Shown here one piece after another: positions 12,405-24,900 of a stretch of 64,000 nt of DNA; the stretch's first letter is position 1; each line of letters begins with the position of its first letter. Origin of the DNA: Prunella strophiata (lineage: Eukaryota; Chordata; Aves; Passeriformes; Prunellidae); contig JAZBQD010000027.1 of NCBI GenBank assembly GCA_036583965.1, positions 21,875,001 through 21,939,000 of the forward strand, read 5' to 3'. Made by a program: the position numbers and the translations under genes. The notes beneath the pieces were generated by a model. That model searched no databases. It was not told where the DNA came from and was given only the letters and a program-made list of their open reading frames with translations.

Positions 12405-15400
12405 GTAAGGGAATGGGTAAGACCATGACCAGCTGACAGGCATACCTGTTGCATTTCTATTTTTAGGATGTGCCATTCCATACTTCCAGTAGAGTTCCAA
12501 CTTCCATTCCCCTTATGATCCAAATTGGCAGTCACAGGTTTGTGTTGATATGAAAAACAGAAAAGGAAGATATTTCTTAGCTAACATAATTCACAATTTC
12601 ATTGTTTTCTTCTTACACTCCTTGTGACTAAAAGCAGCAAGATAAAAAGATTTACTCTATTTACTATATTTATGAAAGGGAAAAATGTTTGAGAGAAAAA
12701 ATTATTTGGACTAAGGAGTAATTTTGTGCACATATTTTAACCAGTGATTATTTGGCTGCCTTATGAATCTGTAATGCTGAATATTGCCTGCATTCAGATA
12801 CTCAAAAAACAGAAATTAATAAAACGTAACAAATAAAAGCCACACACAGGGAGAAAAATATCATTACAATAACTTATTCACATTAGGAAATACTACAGGC
12901 ACTCCTCACCTTTCTTTTTGTCCTAATTTAGTTGGCAACCCAGAGTCAAAGGTGATGTCTGGACTTAAGAGCCCAACAGCTCTGGGAATAGGGAATAAAG
13001 CTGATTTTAATCAACAGCAGAAGTTATGCAATACAAAGGCTGTGATGTAGCACACTGCCCTAGAGAAAACATTCCACTGCCCCAGTTCCAAAAACCCTTT
13101 GGTGCTTTGTGCCTGTGGGAGGTGCCCATGAGTCCCACACCCATGTTCTGTGGGAACCCATCTCTAAGGGGAAGAAGAAAATTCGAAACGCGACCTTTGA
13201 TTGCAGTTTAAACATCTCAGTCCTGCTGTATTTGAGTGGAACACATCACCCCATTACCTGGGAATTTCTGGCCATTTGGCTGTTTGGCAGCTCACCAAAA
13301 GGTAGATCCACTCTGTATTGCAAAGCAGAGCTCAGGGCCAGAAGTCTGACACTTCCCAGGCATATATGAGTAGGTTCACCTGCATCTGTGCCATGGTTCT
13401 TGTACACTTGGGCCACAAGTCCTTGGGCTTTGCAAAAGGGAAGGTAAATATTTTGGTATTTGTGTTTTAAAATGTCAGGAAAAAGACTTTTTTGTTTAAT
13501 GTTTTCTCTTTTACTTAGACTAGTGGAGATGTAATTCAAGGAACCATACTGGCATGTGTCATTGCAGTCTAGCAAACAAGGCTCTGGAGTTGCACTGCTG
13601 AATATGCTCAATGCAAAAGTAAAACTGAAAAGTCAGGCTTTGGCTAACTGTGTGTTCCCTTTGAAGAAAGAATTGTGATTGTTGGCAGAGGAAGTAAGGA
13701 ACTAGTGCAAAACAAGGAAAGGAAGAAGTTGGTTTTTTCTCTCCATCAGTCAGCTCCTTAATTTCTGCTGCCAATATTGTAAGTCTAATTTACAAGCTAA
13801 ACATAAATCTATCTATATATTATTTCAAATTAAATTACAGAAAATCACATTGCTTGTGTGTTGAAATATTTGAGTATTGAGAGAAGGGAAATGAGGCAAA
13901 TAAACATATGAAGAAAAGGTCATTTTGCTGCCAAGAGAAAATAGCCTCAATCAGTAAGAAAAAAAATTCCATTCACATTTGATATATTTTCGACTCAGTA
14001 CATATTTCATTCCTTTTTAATGTCATTTCTTATTACAGAGATATAGGCAGAGATCTAAAATACTTAGGTCTACAACTTTGGTGTTTCAATCTCTAAATAA
14101 TTAAACATACCAAAAAATATATCCTTGATAATGAAGAGTGAAGGAAACCTCCCTGTAGTCCTTCTTCAACAATAGATTTTGGATACAACTTGGAGTATAA
14201 GATGTCAAAATAAAAGTATTATCCTGAGAAATGTGTTAATTGCCCCAATTATTTAATATACCATCTCTTAAGACTCTTCATGATAGTAAAAGGATTGATG
14301 TTATGAGCCAAGTTGTTTAGGACTTTTTCTGCAGCATCTCTTTCCATCCCAATAACTATGAGCAAATTTTGAATATATCAAAATAATTTTCTAATGCCCA
14401 GCTGAAAGATATGCATACATTTTTAATAATGAAGGAGAAATTACACAGGGATACCCCATTACAAAATGTAACCAAAAAAATATAACTTGTTTAAAAAATG
14501 ACTTGGGCAAATTTCTCATAGGAAATAAGGGGGAAAAAAAAAAATGTTTGCAAGCATTAAAAAAAAATTGCATTACTTTTATGTTGTCACATTATAGTTA
14601 CAGTTCTCACCTCAAAGAAAAGCAAGAATTCAGACTTTTGTATAAACAGTCTCTAAAGCAATGGAGGCCTCTGAGATTTCCAAGAATCACTTTTAAACTG
14701 AATATGGAAAGAATCCACTTCTGCAAAATCTGTCCTTCCTGCAGTAAAACTGCTAAAACAGAACCTTTACAAAAGGGACACAGTGCAGGAACACAGCTAA
14801 GAAACCTGTAGCAAATTTAGGTAGAGGTAGAATATAAGGATTCTATTTGACCCCATTTCCACTCATGTCTTTCATTTATTAGAAGAATAATACCTCCTAT
14901 GCATTACGTAAAAATTCAACCTTCCTTCTTTTTATTACATACTTATGGTACTGATTTTAAAACTAATCTTTTCTCTGCCACTAAGGAACACAGGTGGAGT
15001 AGTGGGCCCATGCCTAGAAATATATTATGAAAAATCTGTGAAAATAAAGAATGAACCTCAGAAAATTAAGTAACGTTTCAAAGAAAATAAAAATTAGGCA
15101 GCCAGACTTTGTCTGTAAATTTTGGAGTTTTGTTAGATTATATCCCAAAAAAATCACATGATAAACCAGATTTTGGAGCAAGCTGTAGTTTTAATATTTA
15201 GGCTAAAAAAATTTATGTGACTATAAATGTAGTTCAGAACCTCACTTGAAATAGTATCACCATAAACATTAAAGTGACCCATTCTCATAATCAAAGTGAA
15301 AATAGGAAAGAAATCATGTCAGTCACTGAAATCTTCATTTCAGTTGCAAAATACCCTCAGCTGCTACTTGTTTGATAGGGCACTGAAGGTGCTGAGCCCT

Positions 15401-18023
15401 GCACAGAAATTAGTCTTTATCCAGGACTGAAAAACAGTGCTGCAAACATTCAAACAGACTTTTCTGCAGTTTGGCCCTATTTCCTAATGACAGTCAGCTT
15501 TATTCTAAAACTCTGGAAATGACTGTGATTATCAACAAAAAGACACTGGGATTTTACTTGGTGTGAGTTTCTGCAGGGTGGAAAGCCTTGCAGGATCTTC
15601 CAATGGAAGATTAAAGTCAGTGGATATTTGTTTCAATGTTTTTCCTCAGTATGATAATTGCAGTTACTTGGTTGGAGAAGCTGTGAGGCTGCTTTGGGAA
15701 GTGGTGCTAAGCATGATCCCGAAGCAAGAACAAGACTTATACTTGCATGGGTTTCTTTTTTGATCCAAACAGAGGACAGTAATCTCACAAAGCAGAAAGG
15801 GAGTAAGTCAGCATTTGATTTAGGGTCTCTCTGGAAAAAAGGTCATCTTGCTCTGGGATCTGAGATTTAACCAAGGAGTATTTAATATTTGGTGGGAAAG
15901 AAACAGCCTTCCACTTCCCCAATACATAAAGGACCCAGATGAAAAATCCAGCTCTTGAAGTATTCAAGGGTGTCAATATTTTCTGTAATGAAAATATTAA
16001 ATGTTTTCTCTGATCCTTTTTGGGCAAGTATCTCCTGTGAAGACAGTGTCTGGCATGCCATAAAAGCTGTATATCTCAACAGCCAAAGAAAATAGGAAAG
16101 GCAGCAATGTCTGAAAAACTTCCTACTCCTTTTCACATGGAGGGACTTAGAATCCCACAGGATCAGGTAGTCTCTGAGGAAAGCAGTGTGTGGTGGAGAA
16201 AACAGGTTTATGTTTTTGACATTTTATTCACAAAAAAAAGTTACAATTTTTTATTATTACTTGGGCCCATAAAATTTGAAATAATTCATTTTTAGACAAC
16301 ACTGTTTCCCAGCTGATCTGTATCCATCAGGAAAATGTCCTACCTCTGTATGTTTTCCTTGACTGGTGCTGTCAAATGGAAAACTTTTGCCCTGATGCAG
16401 TCTGAGGACTGAGTATCTGATAGGGAAAGATTCTGGAGCCAACATCCAAGTCTTAACGGCTCTACCAGAGTTGATATTTGAATAAATACATAAAACATAA
16501 GTCCCTGCTTGGAAGAAAAAGCCTTTATCAGGAATCAGAACTTGTAATGCTTGTTGTATGTCTTTTTCTTTCCATCCCAAACCCAGATTTGCATTTTACC
16601 CTAAATCTGACCAGTGTCTGGAAGTGTCTGAAAGCTCTTGTCTCTTGTTTCTGAAAACACATTTGTTCAAGGGTGATTTAAACCCTTCTTTTTAGTTACA
16701 TGAAGTTTCATGAAAAACCTTCTACTGCTATACACAGACCTATTAGGGAAAGTGAAAATTGAACAAATGGTCATGACGTGTAAGTCATTGACAGCAGATT
16801 TCTTTTTAACCTTTCCCTAGGAGGAAAACCTAAGACATGAGTCACAGGACATTACATTTTAGTTTTTCAAACTATTTGTCATTTAATGAATATGTATTTA
16901 GGTCCAGTCAGGGTCAGAGTCCTGGTGAAGTTTCAGTGGAACTCTTGATAGCAGCTGAGAACAAAGCCATGGGTGGGCTGGTAAATCCCTGTCTGGGGCA
17001 CTGACTGTGACCAAGAGAAAGGGAATTACAAGGAGCACATGGAATCACTGTAGTCTATTCTAGCAGGGCCTGTGCTTCCACACACTGTGCTTACTCTAGG
17101 AGCAGTACAGTAGCAGCATATTAGGGACATTTCCTGAAATGGATTTTCACACCTCCATCAATAGGGCCCTGAAATACTTTGAAAAATGACTATGAGTCTA
17201 TCTTTGCTTTATTTCTGTAAGCTATGGACAAGCTCACTGCTGTGGTGTTGCCTCTGGATTCTCTTATCACTGACAATAACCAAGGCATCAAACCCCACTG
17301 CTGTGTGTTCTGCAGGGGGCAGTCTGAGCAAAGCTTTTATTTTGTTTTCTAGTACGAAAAGCTGGGAAAAGCTGTTTTGCCAAACCAACATGTAGAACAT
17401 TAATGATCAATGTCCAAAATGTTTTCAGTGCTGGTTAGCTAGAATTATTTTAAAATTTGTCTAGCAGAGTATTCAGAATGAGTCATGTAGAAATGAGTAT
17501 TTATGTTCCCTCTGACCTCAAACATTCGTGGCCTTGTACAAGGTCACATAAGGAGACTGTGGAAAGCTTCCACATAACTTACTTCTGGATAATTTCTCTC
17601 CTTAGTTCAGCAAGCTGTGTATGTGATATACAACACATGGTTTTTGGTGCATTCAGAAACACTTTAAGTTCTCATAAAATTCAGTTTATAGCTATTTAAT
17701 TGTGAATGATGATAACTGAAAATATAGAAGGACTGTTGGTGCAGGGAGACAAATTGCAAGGGACAGCATTTTGCTGTTGCTGCTGAGGTTATTTTTAAAT
17801 CTGGCAATGATTCTGTCACCATTACACACACTGTTTTACCCAAAGATATTCTGAAAACAGCATAAAATTCCCAATGCAAAGACTAAGAATTTCAGAAAAA
17901 TTAAATGCAAAGGCAGCTGTCTAGGTTCTTGAAAATTTTCTTGGATCTCCTAAAATTATTTTTCCAGAGCGACTGTCTTCTGCGTTTTCCAGACATATTT
18001 AGAGTTGTAAAAATATTTCTGAG
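12405..18023. other. non-coding sequence, no repeats recognised
   Basis: About 5.6 kb of AT-rich unique DNA. A minus-strand open run upstream of 12446 reads like coding sequence but lacks an acceptor. A small group of CpG sites sits in otherwise CpG-poor sequence near 13183-13195. No interspersed repeat was identified. Confidence 0.5.
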
Positions 18024-18126
18024 TGTGGTGGTTTAACCCCAGAAGGCAGCTGAGCACCACACAGCCTCTCATCCCAGCCCATCCTCTAGGAGGAAAATTA
18101 ACTCTATCCTAGCCAAACCCAGCACA
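18024..18126. mobile_element. collapsed LTR remnant, passerine ERV type
   Basis: The left edge reads TGTGGTGGTTTAACCCCAG and continues with a GCACCACACAGCC block. The right edge carries GAAAATTAACTCTATCC and ends CCCAGCACA. I know both ends from a common songbird LTR family whose full copies are several hundred bases long. Here the two ends are about 100 bases apart, so most of the LTR interior has been lost. The termini are imperfect inverted repeats. No 5-bp flanking duplication is visible. Family membership comes from memory of the family, not from a search. Confidence 0.65.
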
Positions 18127-18596
18127 CAAATACAACAGCACATATTAAAGAGCATGATTCAGATCAGGACTGATGAGTCAACCACATATGCAGCAACATA
18201 ATGAAGCAAATGACAGGAAAAGCTGAAATGGCTGTAAAAGGATTTCCTTAAAGCCTGATTAGGAGAAACTCAGATTACACTGAGTATTGTGTTTCATGCA
18301 GGGAGTTATTTTGCCACTTGAAAATGTGGACTAGCAGGCAGAACCTAGAATGATGAAATTCCAGTACCTAAGAACCACAGACATCTCTGGAATTGTATGC
18401 AGTTCTTAGCAGCAAAAAGTTCAGAACTCACAACTTTCCAGCACTACATTTTCAAATGTCAGACTGAAAAAAACTGTCCTGCTACAGAATGAATCTTCAA
18501 ATTCATGAGAATAATACAAATACCACTGAAAGAACATTCTTAGATAAATGAAACATTATGAAAAATATAATAAAATTATATTGGTTGGAAAAAATT

Positions 18597-18608
18597 GGGG
18601 GGGGGGGG
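18597..18608 (+). repeat. poly(G) run, G12
   Basis: Twelve consecutive G followed by TGG. Long G runs are rare in genomes, can fold into quadruplexes and are prone to sequencing length errors. Confidence 0.95.
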
Positions 18609-18938
18609 TGGATTGAACAGGATGGAAGGCATTAATTCACCTGTGTTAGCTTGGAAGACAAACATGACATTCTTTGTTTATTAGGTTCCATTATGAATTT
18701 TTGGTTGCTCTGTTAACCTGAGGCCAAGGCAATAAACAAGTTTTTTCCTTTCAACTTTTGAATCAATTTTTAAAGGCCAGTAGGATTAAGTTAAGTAGGA
18801 GCTACTCCTAACAGGGCTGCACCCATTTATACCAGCACAGAATTTGGCCCACTGCTGGAATAATCAATGAAAATGCTGTTGAAACAACCTCAGGATGCAT
18901 CTTTTGTTTACTTAGGTATGGGAGTTTTTGTCTGGGGG

Positions 18939-18995
18939 GTTTCTGTTTGTTTTTGTTTGGTTGTTTGGTTTGTTATTGTTTGTTTGTTTGATTTA
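18939..18995 (+). repeat. GTTT-rich simple repeat
   Basis: Irregular array of GTTT and GGTTT units, interrupted by single-base variants. Low-complexity DNA with no coding potential. Confidence 0.8.
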
Positions 18996-20706
18996 AAAGA
19001 TAAAAAAGTAGGGATTCGATTGGGACACTCACTAGCAGTGTGTTTGGGTGGTCTTCACTCAGCAGCCACAAGAGAGAACTCCTCTCAGGAGCCAGTTGGG
19101 ACTGAGGGCAATTTCCTGACTGCTTCCTGAGAGTGACAGCCACAGATCTGGTGTAATTGTCTGCTCATGTCTTCCCCTCCTGACTGATGCAGACACAGCA
19201 ACATCAGCAGCTCAGGGTTCTGCAGGGCCATGGATGGGCATGCAGCCTTCCCTCCTCCTTCCTAAGACATAGCCTCGGATCTTTTACTCCCTGAACAACT
19301 GCTCCTTCCTTCCTCCAAGAATAAATGCAGAGTCAGTGGAAGCACCTTACCTACTGGGTTCAAGATTTGGGCCACAGCTAGTCCTGCCTGAGTTTGTCAT
19401 ATTGAATAGAAAGCTGATTTATTGATAAAAGCCCCCTTACAAATGTGGAAAGGGTCCCAGAGTGGGAGGGAAGGGATAAAGGAGGAGCTGAATCCTCTCA
19501 GTGCACAAGACTGAAACTGTGCCTCCACTTGATTAGCTGCAGAAGAGGGAATTCCAAACTACTTGTTTCAGGCAAAGCATTTTTATGCCTGAAACTGCAA
19601 ATGTTTAAAACTATATAAGATATCTCATAGCTATTAAAAAGACTTCTGTTTTCTCCCACATTCATAAGGCCTATGGCTATGCTGTTCAGTTGTATTGAGA
19701 CTCTCATTTATATTCTTGTTATAACCTGTATCCTTGTTATGCCTAACTATTAATCTGCATCAGCATAAGAATTGCAAAGTATTGTGTAATTAATTTGTTC
19801 AAGTGAGAGAGTTCTCCCAGCTTATGAAAACCATTACTTATGAAAACCAATAATGGCCATATTAATTACTTACAAGAGTAAGATCAACTTGAGGCTTTGT
19901 TAGGCATTCACTTTTCAAAGAAGAATGTTGTCAAGTGCTGAACTCTCAGGATCCTTTTTTTTCACTGTGATTTCCTACTGCCTTCAGCATCAACTAATCT
20001 TACACGCCTTCACAGACCCAGAACATAAAATGACAGTGCTCCTATAGGATGCCCCTCTGTACCACAGTTCCCTGAGACTGCCAGGTAGGTATTACAGTTT
20101 CCCTTTTTTAGAATTCCTTTCAGAGAACTCCTACAGATTTCTAGATGTGAGATTTTTATAAAGGCTTACTGAATTTAGGAAAATACACTAATCTTCTAAA
20201 ATTGGGTCATTTCACTGAAATATGCTTGTTATAGAGTTATCAAATCCATCTTGCAGGAAAATTGTCAGATCTCAATAACAGCACTTAGTCACTCTTTCAC
20301 AGCATGACTCCCACCCTTAATCATCATCAGTAAAGCTGGGGCTTGCCTGTTTGATCCTGCTGGGGAGTTATTAAACCATATTACTTCAGCTGAGCAATAT
20401 CTTAATGGGGAAATACCACAAAATGGAAAACTGAACGAAATGTTTTCCAAACTAAAGGTTTTAATGTGATGAAAGAAAGCTTCTAAATAAAAAAGAATGG
20501 CCAAAAATTCAAACTAGAGAGTACAGTCATTCTTATTTATTCCTGTGTACCATCAACGTGGAAGAAATAATAAATGGCATAAAAGACTGAAGACCTGAAA
20601 ACAGGGTAAACATCAATGTTGTCAGACACTGAGGAATGTGACTTCACTAATTAATGCTTGTATCATCCATAGCCTAATTGGGATGCTTGCATGAATGGTT
20701 ACTGGC

Positions 20707-20940
20707 TGTGAATGGACAGCAGGGAAGGGCAGGTGAAGATCTGCACCCTGCATCTCTGGCTGTAGGGCTGGGAATGGATAGCAGGGAAGGGACAGGTGAA
20801 GATCTGCACCCTGCATCTCTGGCTGTAGGGCCAGGAATGGATAGCAGGGAAGGGCAGGTGAAGATCTGCACCCTGCATCTCTGGCTGTAGGGCTGTGAAT
20901 GGCTAGCAGGGAAGGGCAGGTGAAGGTCTGCACCCTGCAA
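20707..20940. repeat. minisatellite, 62-63 bp unit, about 3.8 copies
   Basis: Four copies begin at about 20707, 20769, 20832 and 20894; the AATGG core recurs at 20711, 20773, 20836 and 20898. Each unit holds AGCAGGGAAGGG, GGTGAAGATCTGCACCC and ATCTCTGGCTGTAGGG. Copies differ by only a few substitutions and a one-base indel, so the array is young or homogenised. The last copy is truncated. The unit is not a multiple of three, so the repetitive peptides it yields in all frames are not evidence of a protein. Confidence 0.93.
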
Positions 20941-20966
20941 GGCTGGTCCAGTCCAATCCAGCTAGC

Positions 20967-21377
20967 TGTGGACCTGAGCCCTGGTCAATCTCACATGAGA
21001 CAAAAGTAAGAGACGAAAGGCGCTCTTTTCCTCTCGGGAACAAAGTCCTACTTTATTTCCTAGGTAGGAGCCACTAGATAATACACAGGGCTTCCCAGGT
21101 GAAAAGAGGGTGACCTCACCTGTGCAGGTGGTTTTAAGGTCAGGGGAAGGGTGGCAGAGGAAGGGGAGCACAGCCTTGGGATACGAGGGGGAAGGGGCAA
21201 GGAGAGGCGTGAACCCAGGATTAACCACTGCCCACCAGGGCCTGGGGTGGGGGAAAGGGGAGGAATGGGACACACCATGTGATATGATAGGATACAGATT
21301 ATATAACAGTGCAAATGACCCAAACACCCAGTGCACAAATAATTACCAACTAAATAACGACTTAGTGCAATCCAACA
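20967..21377 (-). mobile_element. probable retroviral LTR, minus strand
   Basis: Read on the minus strand, the segment begins TGTTGGATTG and ends AGGTCCACA, the TG...CA form of LTRs. It has a TTAAAA box near 21131, an AATAAA signal at 21052-21057, and about 85 bases from that signal to the end, a layout typical of U3-R-U5. CpG-containing sequence survives in the U5 part, suggesting modest age. No clear flanking duplication is seen at these edges, so the boundaries are approximate, or it is one LTR of a rearranged element. An ERVK-like family is possible but not proven. No gag, pol or env reading frame accompanies it. Confidence 0.55.
21052..21057 (-). promoter_or_regulatory. poly(A) signal AATAAA inside the LTR
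   Basis: Minus-strand AATAAA, 76 bases downstream of a TTAAAA box and 85 bases before the LTR end, as expected for the R region of a retroviral LTR. Confidence 0.5.
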
Positions 21378-21389
21378 AAGACCTGTGCC

Positions 21390-21512
21390 CCCGTGTCTCT
21401 GGCTGGGCAGCAGCAGCTCGGCCACGCTGGCTCCCCTCGCAAAGCCGGCTGCGCTGCGGGGCCGCGGGAGCCGCGCCCGGGGTGAGTCTGCCCGGCTGAT
21501 GAAACACGGGTG
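21390..21512. promoter_or_regulatory. short CpG-dense block
   Basis: About 13 CpG sites in some 120 bases, against almost none in the surrounding kilobases. On the plus strand it ends in CCGGG followed by GTGAGT (donor at 21482), the look of a CpG-rich non-coding first exon. It may instead be internal or flanking sequence of the adjacent minus-strand LTR element. At about 120 bases it is below the usual length threshold for a CpG island. Confidence 0.4.
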
Positions 21513-21803
21513 GCTGGCTCAAGCTCTCTGCAAGCCTTTTTCTTATGGTTAGTTTTAATTGGGCAGTACCCCCTGCATGTCTTCACAGAGCCCTGCTCTC
21601 TCTGCCCTCCTGGAGCACAGCATTTCAGGCTCCAAACCCTGCAACTCTCTCTAGCGAATGTTTCCTCTGCCTGTCCCTCATCCTGAGCAGATCCAGGACT
21701 CCAGCACGGATCTCCCAGAGGCAGATGGCCTACCAAAGGGCTAGTGTGAAATGCTAATGGTCTTGTTTCTTGAACAAACACAAAAGAAAGGAAGTAAACA
21801 ATG

Positions 21804-21909
21804 AAAACACCAACCCCCTCCCTCCCCCCAAAAAAACCCCACAAACCAAACCAAACTCAAAAAACCAAAACAAACCAACCAACCAACCAAACAAACCCAC
21901 AAAAAAAAA
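21804..21909 (+). repeat. A/C-only low-complexity tract
   Basis: Roughly 100 bases of almost pure A and C, moving from CCCTCCC-rich to AAACCAAACC and then a CCAA repeat (about 21873-21892), ending in a run of nine A. No coding potential. Confidence 0.85.
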
Positions 21910-21912
21910 TGC

Positions 21913-24900
21913 CAACCTCAAAACCCAAAGACAAATGGCTCTGGCTTAACACTAAGATTGAAGAGAAGCAGCACCTGATTGAAATATATCTGGAATAGGA
22001 AAGAAAGGTAACACTGACTGAAGCATGCACGAAGCAGTTCATAAAGGCAATGTGAAACAGCTAAATAGCTTGCAATCTGAATATTGTCACATGAATGTCA
22101 TTGTGATGCAGCAAACAATGAAATAAACCCACTGCATCAAAACAAAATAAGAACCAAATAATCATACTGTGCAGTTAACCCCTAGTTTTAATCTAGGGAT
22201 GTTTGTGGTAGAAGGCATAGTTATTCTCTGAAAGAGACACCAGTATACAACACTTTTCTCCTCTCTTTCCTCTTTGTAGGTCAGTGCTTTGAACAGTAAA
22301 CCCTAGAGTCAATGTTCCTTCTTGCTTCCTCCTATCTCAGTTTCCTTTCAGCAAACCCCATTCAGAACTTAGAGAAATAAAAATGTCATAAGCACCAACA
22401 CTGAGGACAGGACTTCACAGCTTGAAAAGATGAAAAGTCCTTTCTTACATCTTTGACTGAAACCATAATTGTAAATTTGTCTTCCAAAATGTTAAAGGGA
22501 AAATGTGGCAGTGTTTTTGTTTTCTTGCATAGGTTTTCCTACATCTGAAGACATTTTTTCCTCTCACTACATGTTCAGAAGTAGAAAGACAAGGGAAAAA
22601 AAGCCCAACTACTATTTTTTACTAGCATTTGCATTCCATTGACAATATTTGCATTGGGCATGTTTAGACATGTCCTTTTTTTTAAAGTTTCCCCAGTTTT
22701 CAGAGCAACCACATTCAGATGTTGCATCAGTTCAAGACTAGGTGAAAAAGATAACTAAAATCTGAAAAGGACCTTTTTCCTCACTTGATTAGATACTTCT
22801 AATTGGGGTGGCTGATCTAATTGAGACAAAAGTATTTAACTCTTTCCCCCTAGTTTCCTACATTCTGCTAAAGAAATTTGTAGGGGCAGTAGGTGAAAAT
22901 GATTTAGCTTTGAATGCATGAGTGTAACTTTAATAATACAGTAACATTAATTTTTAAGAATAGCTGTATTAAATTTAAAGCTTAATACTTTATAGTTCTA
23001 ATATGTTTAATAAAAATAGTTCAAATAATTACAGAGAATCTAATGGATTAATATTTGCTTCCTTATATGCTTCTGGAATTGAATATTACAACAGAATTAA
23101 TATTAAATGGATTTTATATATTATTCAAGACAAGTCTTTGTCTCTATCCCTTTTGACTAGATAGCAAGAAAGCTGTGGCTGGATGCTGTTTCCTCTTACA
23201 GGGTTACAGCACAAACAAGGGTCTGGTCACGGTGATTAAAGGGACTGTAAAAGTTACAAGAAACTTTGCAATCAGGCATGAAATTAATTGGTAGATCAGC
23301 TACACACTGACTCCATAGGAGAGCAGAAGTCAACTTCCAGCAGCAAAACAAAAATCCACTGGCTCTGGGAACTAAATCCTGGTGATTCCAGTACCAGTTG
23401 TTTCTGGAGCAAAAGCAATTGCTGCCAAGAGGGGCCAGAGAAGACCAGGACCTGCAAGCTGAGGCAGGGATGGCATGCACTGAGCAGGGTCAGGGGAAAG
23501 AAACATTATTCCTCCCATTCACAGACAGAGAATGCAGAGCCAGGGGGAGAAACTGTCCACCTCTGCTCCTAGTGAGTGCTGCAGAAGCTGCTGCTTTTAG
23601 TAGCCAAGCTAAATGCAGACTGGCACTGTGCCACAGACATCTCCTAAATGACTTTCTTAGGCAGGGACAGAAAAGAAGTCCAGTCAGATGGTCTCCAAAG
23701 CCACTGCCTTAACCACAGCTCCCTTTGCATTGCCCAACTCTGCTGCCTCTCTCCCTCCATGGCCATGCTGTCGGAGGTGATTCACACAAGAGATGTAAAA
23801 ATGTATTTTGTTAAAAGACCATGCTGTGCAGCTCCCTGTTTTCCTTACTTTTGGATCACTGGAGTGTTCAAAATTCTGCTTTTATCAAATTCAATCATCC
23901 TCTGTTAAACTCAGCAGAATTCCTCTAAACTACAGAATGACACTTCCTATCAGTTTCTTTATGTTTCACTAAAATAATATAGATACTGTATGTAACCTGC
24001 AATTGGAGATTGTTGAGGCACATCCCTAGAAGCCAATCAGAGCAAATACCACACTTGGCAATCTCTTTTGGACATAAAGAGGGACTGGTTCTGCCATCTT
24101 GCTTTAGTGGGGTTAAATATACATCAATATACATACAGGGGATACTCATGGCTGTAACAGTAACAGATCTGAGTGGTAAGCACTGCAATTCAACAATACA
24201 GCACCACTGTCATCCATGAACTATGGATGAAAAATATCAAAGAGCGTATTTGCACTCTGTTATGAAATAATGAACACATAGAACTCATTTCACATCTCAC
24301 AGCTAGAATAGTGCCTGTCAGAGGATGCACTTTGATTTTTAAGTGCAAAATCCACATTTTTCCTTGTGTGCCTTTTAGGCATACCAAGCCATAGCACAGA
24401 GTCCACTGGGAGCTATGTTGTTCTAAGAGAATCATGCAAAAAGAAAATATTTGTGTCTTGGAGGGTGTGGGGGTAGGAATGGGGTTTGGATTTCCTTCTC
24501 ACCATTTCAGGTCTGATCACTTCAAGTAAAATAAACCAGAGCTATATCCTTGTGTTTCCTTGCCCTCTCTTGATAGGGTGTATTTGCTTGAAACAGGGAT
24601 GGAAATGCAAATGTTTCTAATTTTTCTGCTGCTTACATAGACCCTGAAGTGGCTAACAGATGGAATTTTAGGTTCTTTTTTAATTGACTAAATGACAGTA
24701 AAGAGAAATCAATAGCTGTGGGGCCAGACTAGACACTTACCCTGACTCTTTGCTCTGCTCAGAAGATCCCTGTAGCTGGCCAGGTCTGTAGTCACTGCAG
24801 TATAAAGGGTACCAGCCTACTCCATGAGCCTTAACTCCTCTTGGCACCACTGCTGCAGGATCCTCTTGGAGACTTTTGGCAACCAGAGATTGTGAGTAGC

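Larger units (their letters stand above)
18127..20706. other. non-coding sequence with simple repeats
   Basis: Contains a G12 run (18597-18608), a GTTT-rich tract (about 18939-18995) and a 16-bp direct tandem duplication with unit CTTATGAAAACCATTA (19821-19852). No gene or interspersed repeat was recognised. Confidence 0.55.

Noticed and set aside
12446..12590. Minus-strand open run containing a DHKGNGSWNSTG stretch that recalls the GPS motif of adhesion GPCRs
   Set aside because: The diagnostic cysteines and aromatic residues are missing and there is no acceptor between the pyrimidine tract and the open run, so the likeness is probably chance.
13246..13611. 121-codon minus-strand open frame
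   Set aside because: Possible donors occur inside it, but the acceptor ends in AAAG after a modest tract and the peptide is unrecognised, so support is too thin.
20622..20940. Repetitive peptides from overlapping minus-strand frames
   Set aside because: They are translations of the 62-63 bp minisatellite. The unit is not a multiple of three, so the repeats appear in several frames without coding meaning.
21362..21844. 160-codon minus-strand open frame
   Set aside because: It runs through the CpG-dense block and the start of the A/C tract, where stops are rare by composition. The peptide is low in recognisable motifs and has no splice or promoter context.
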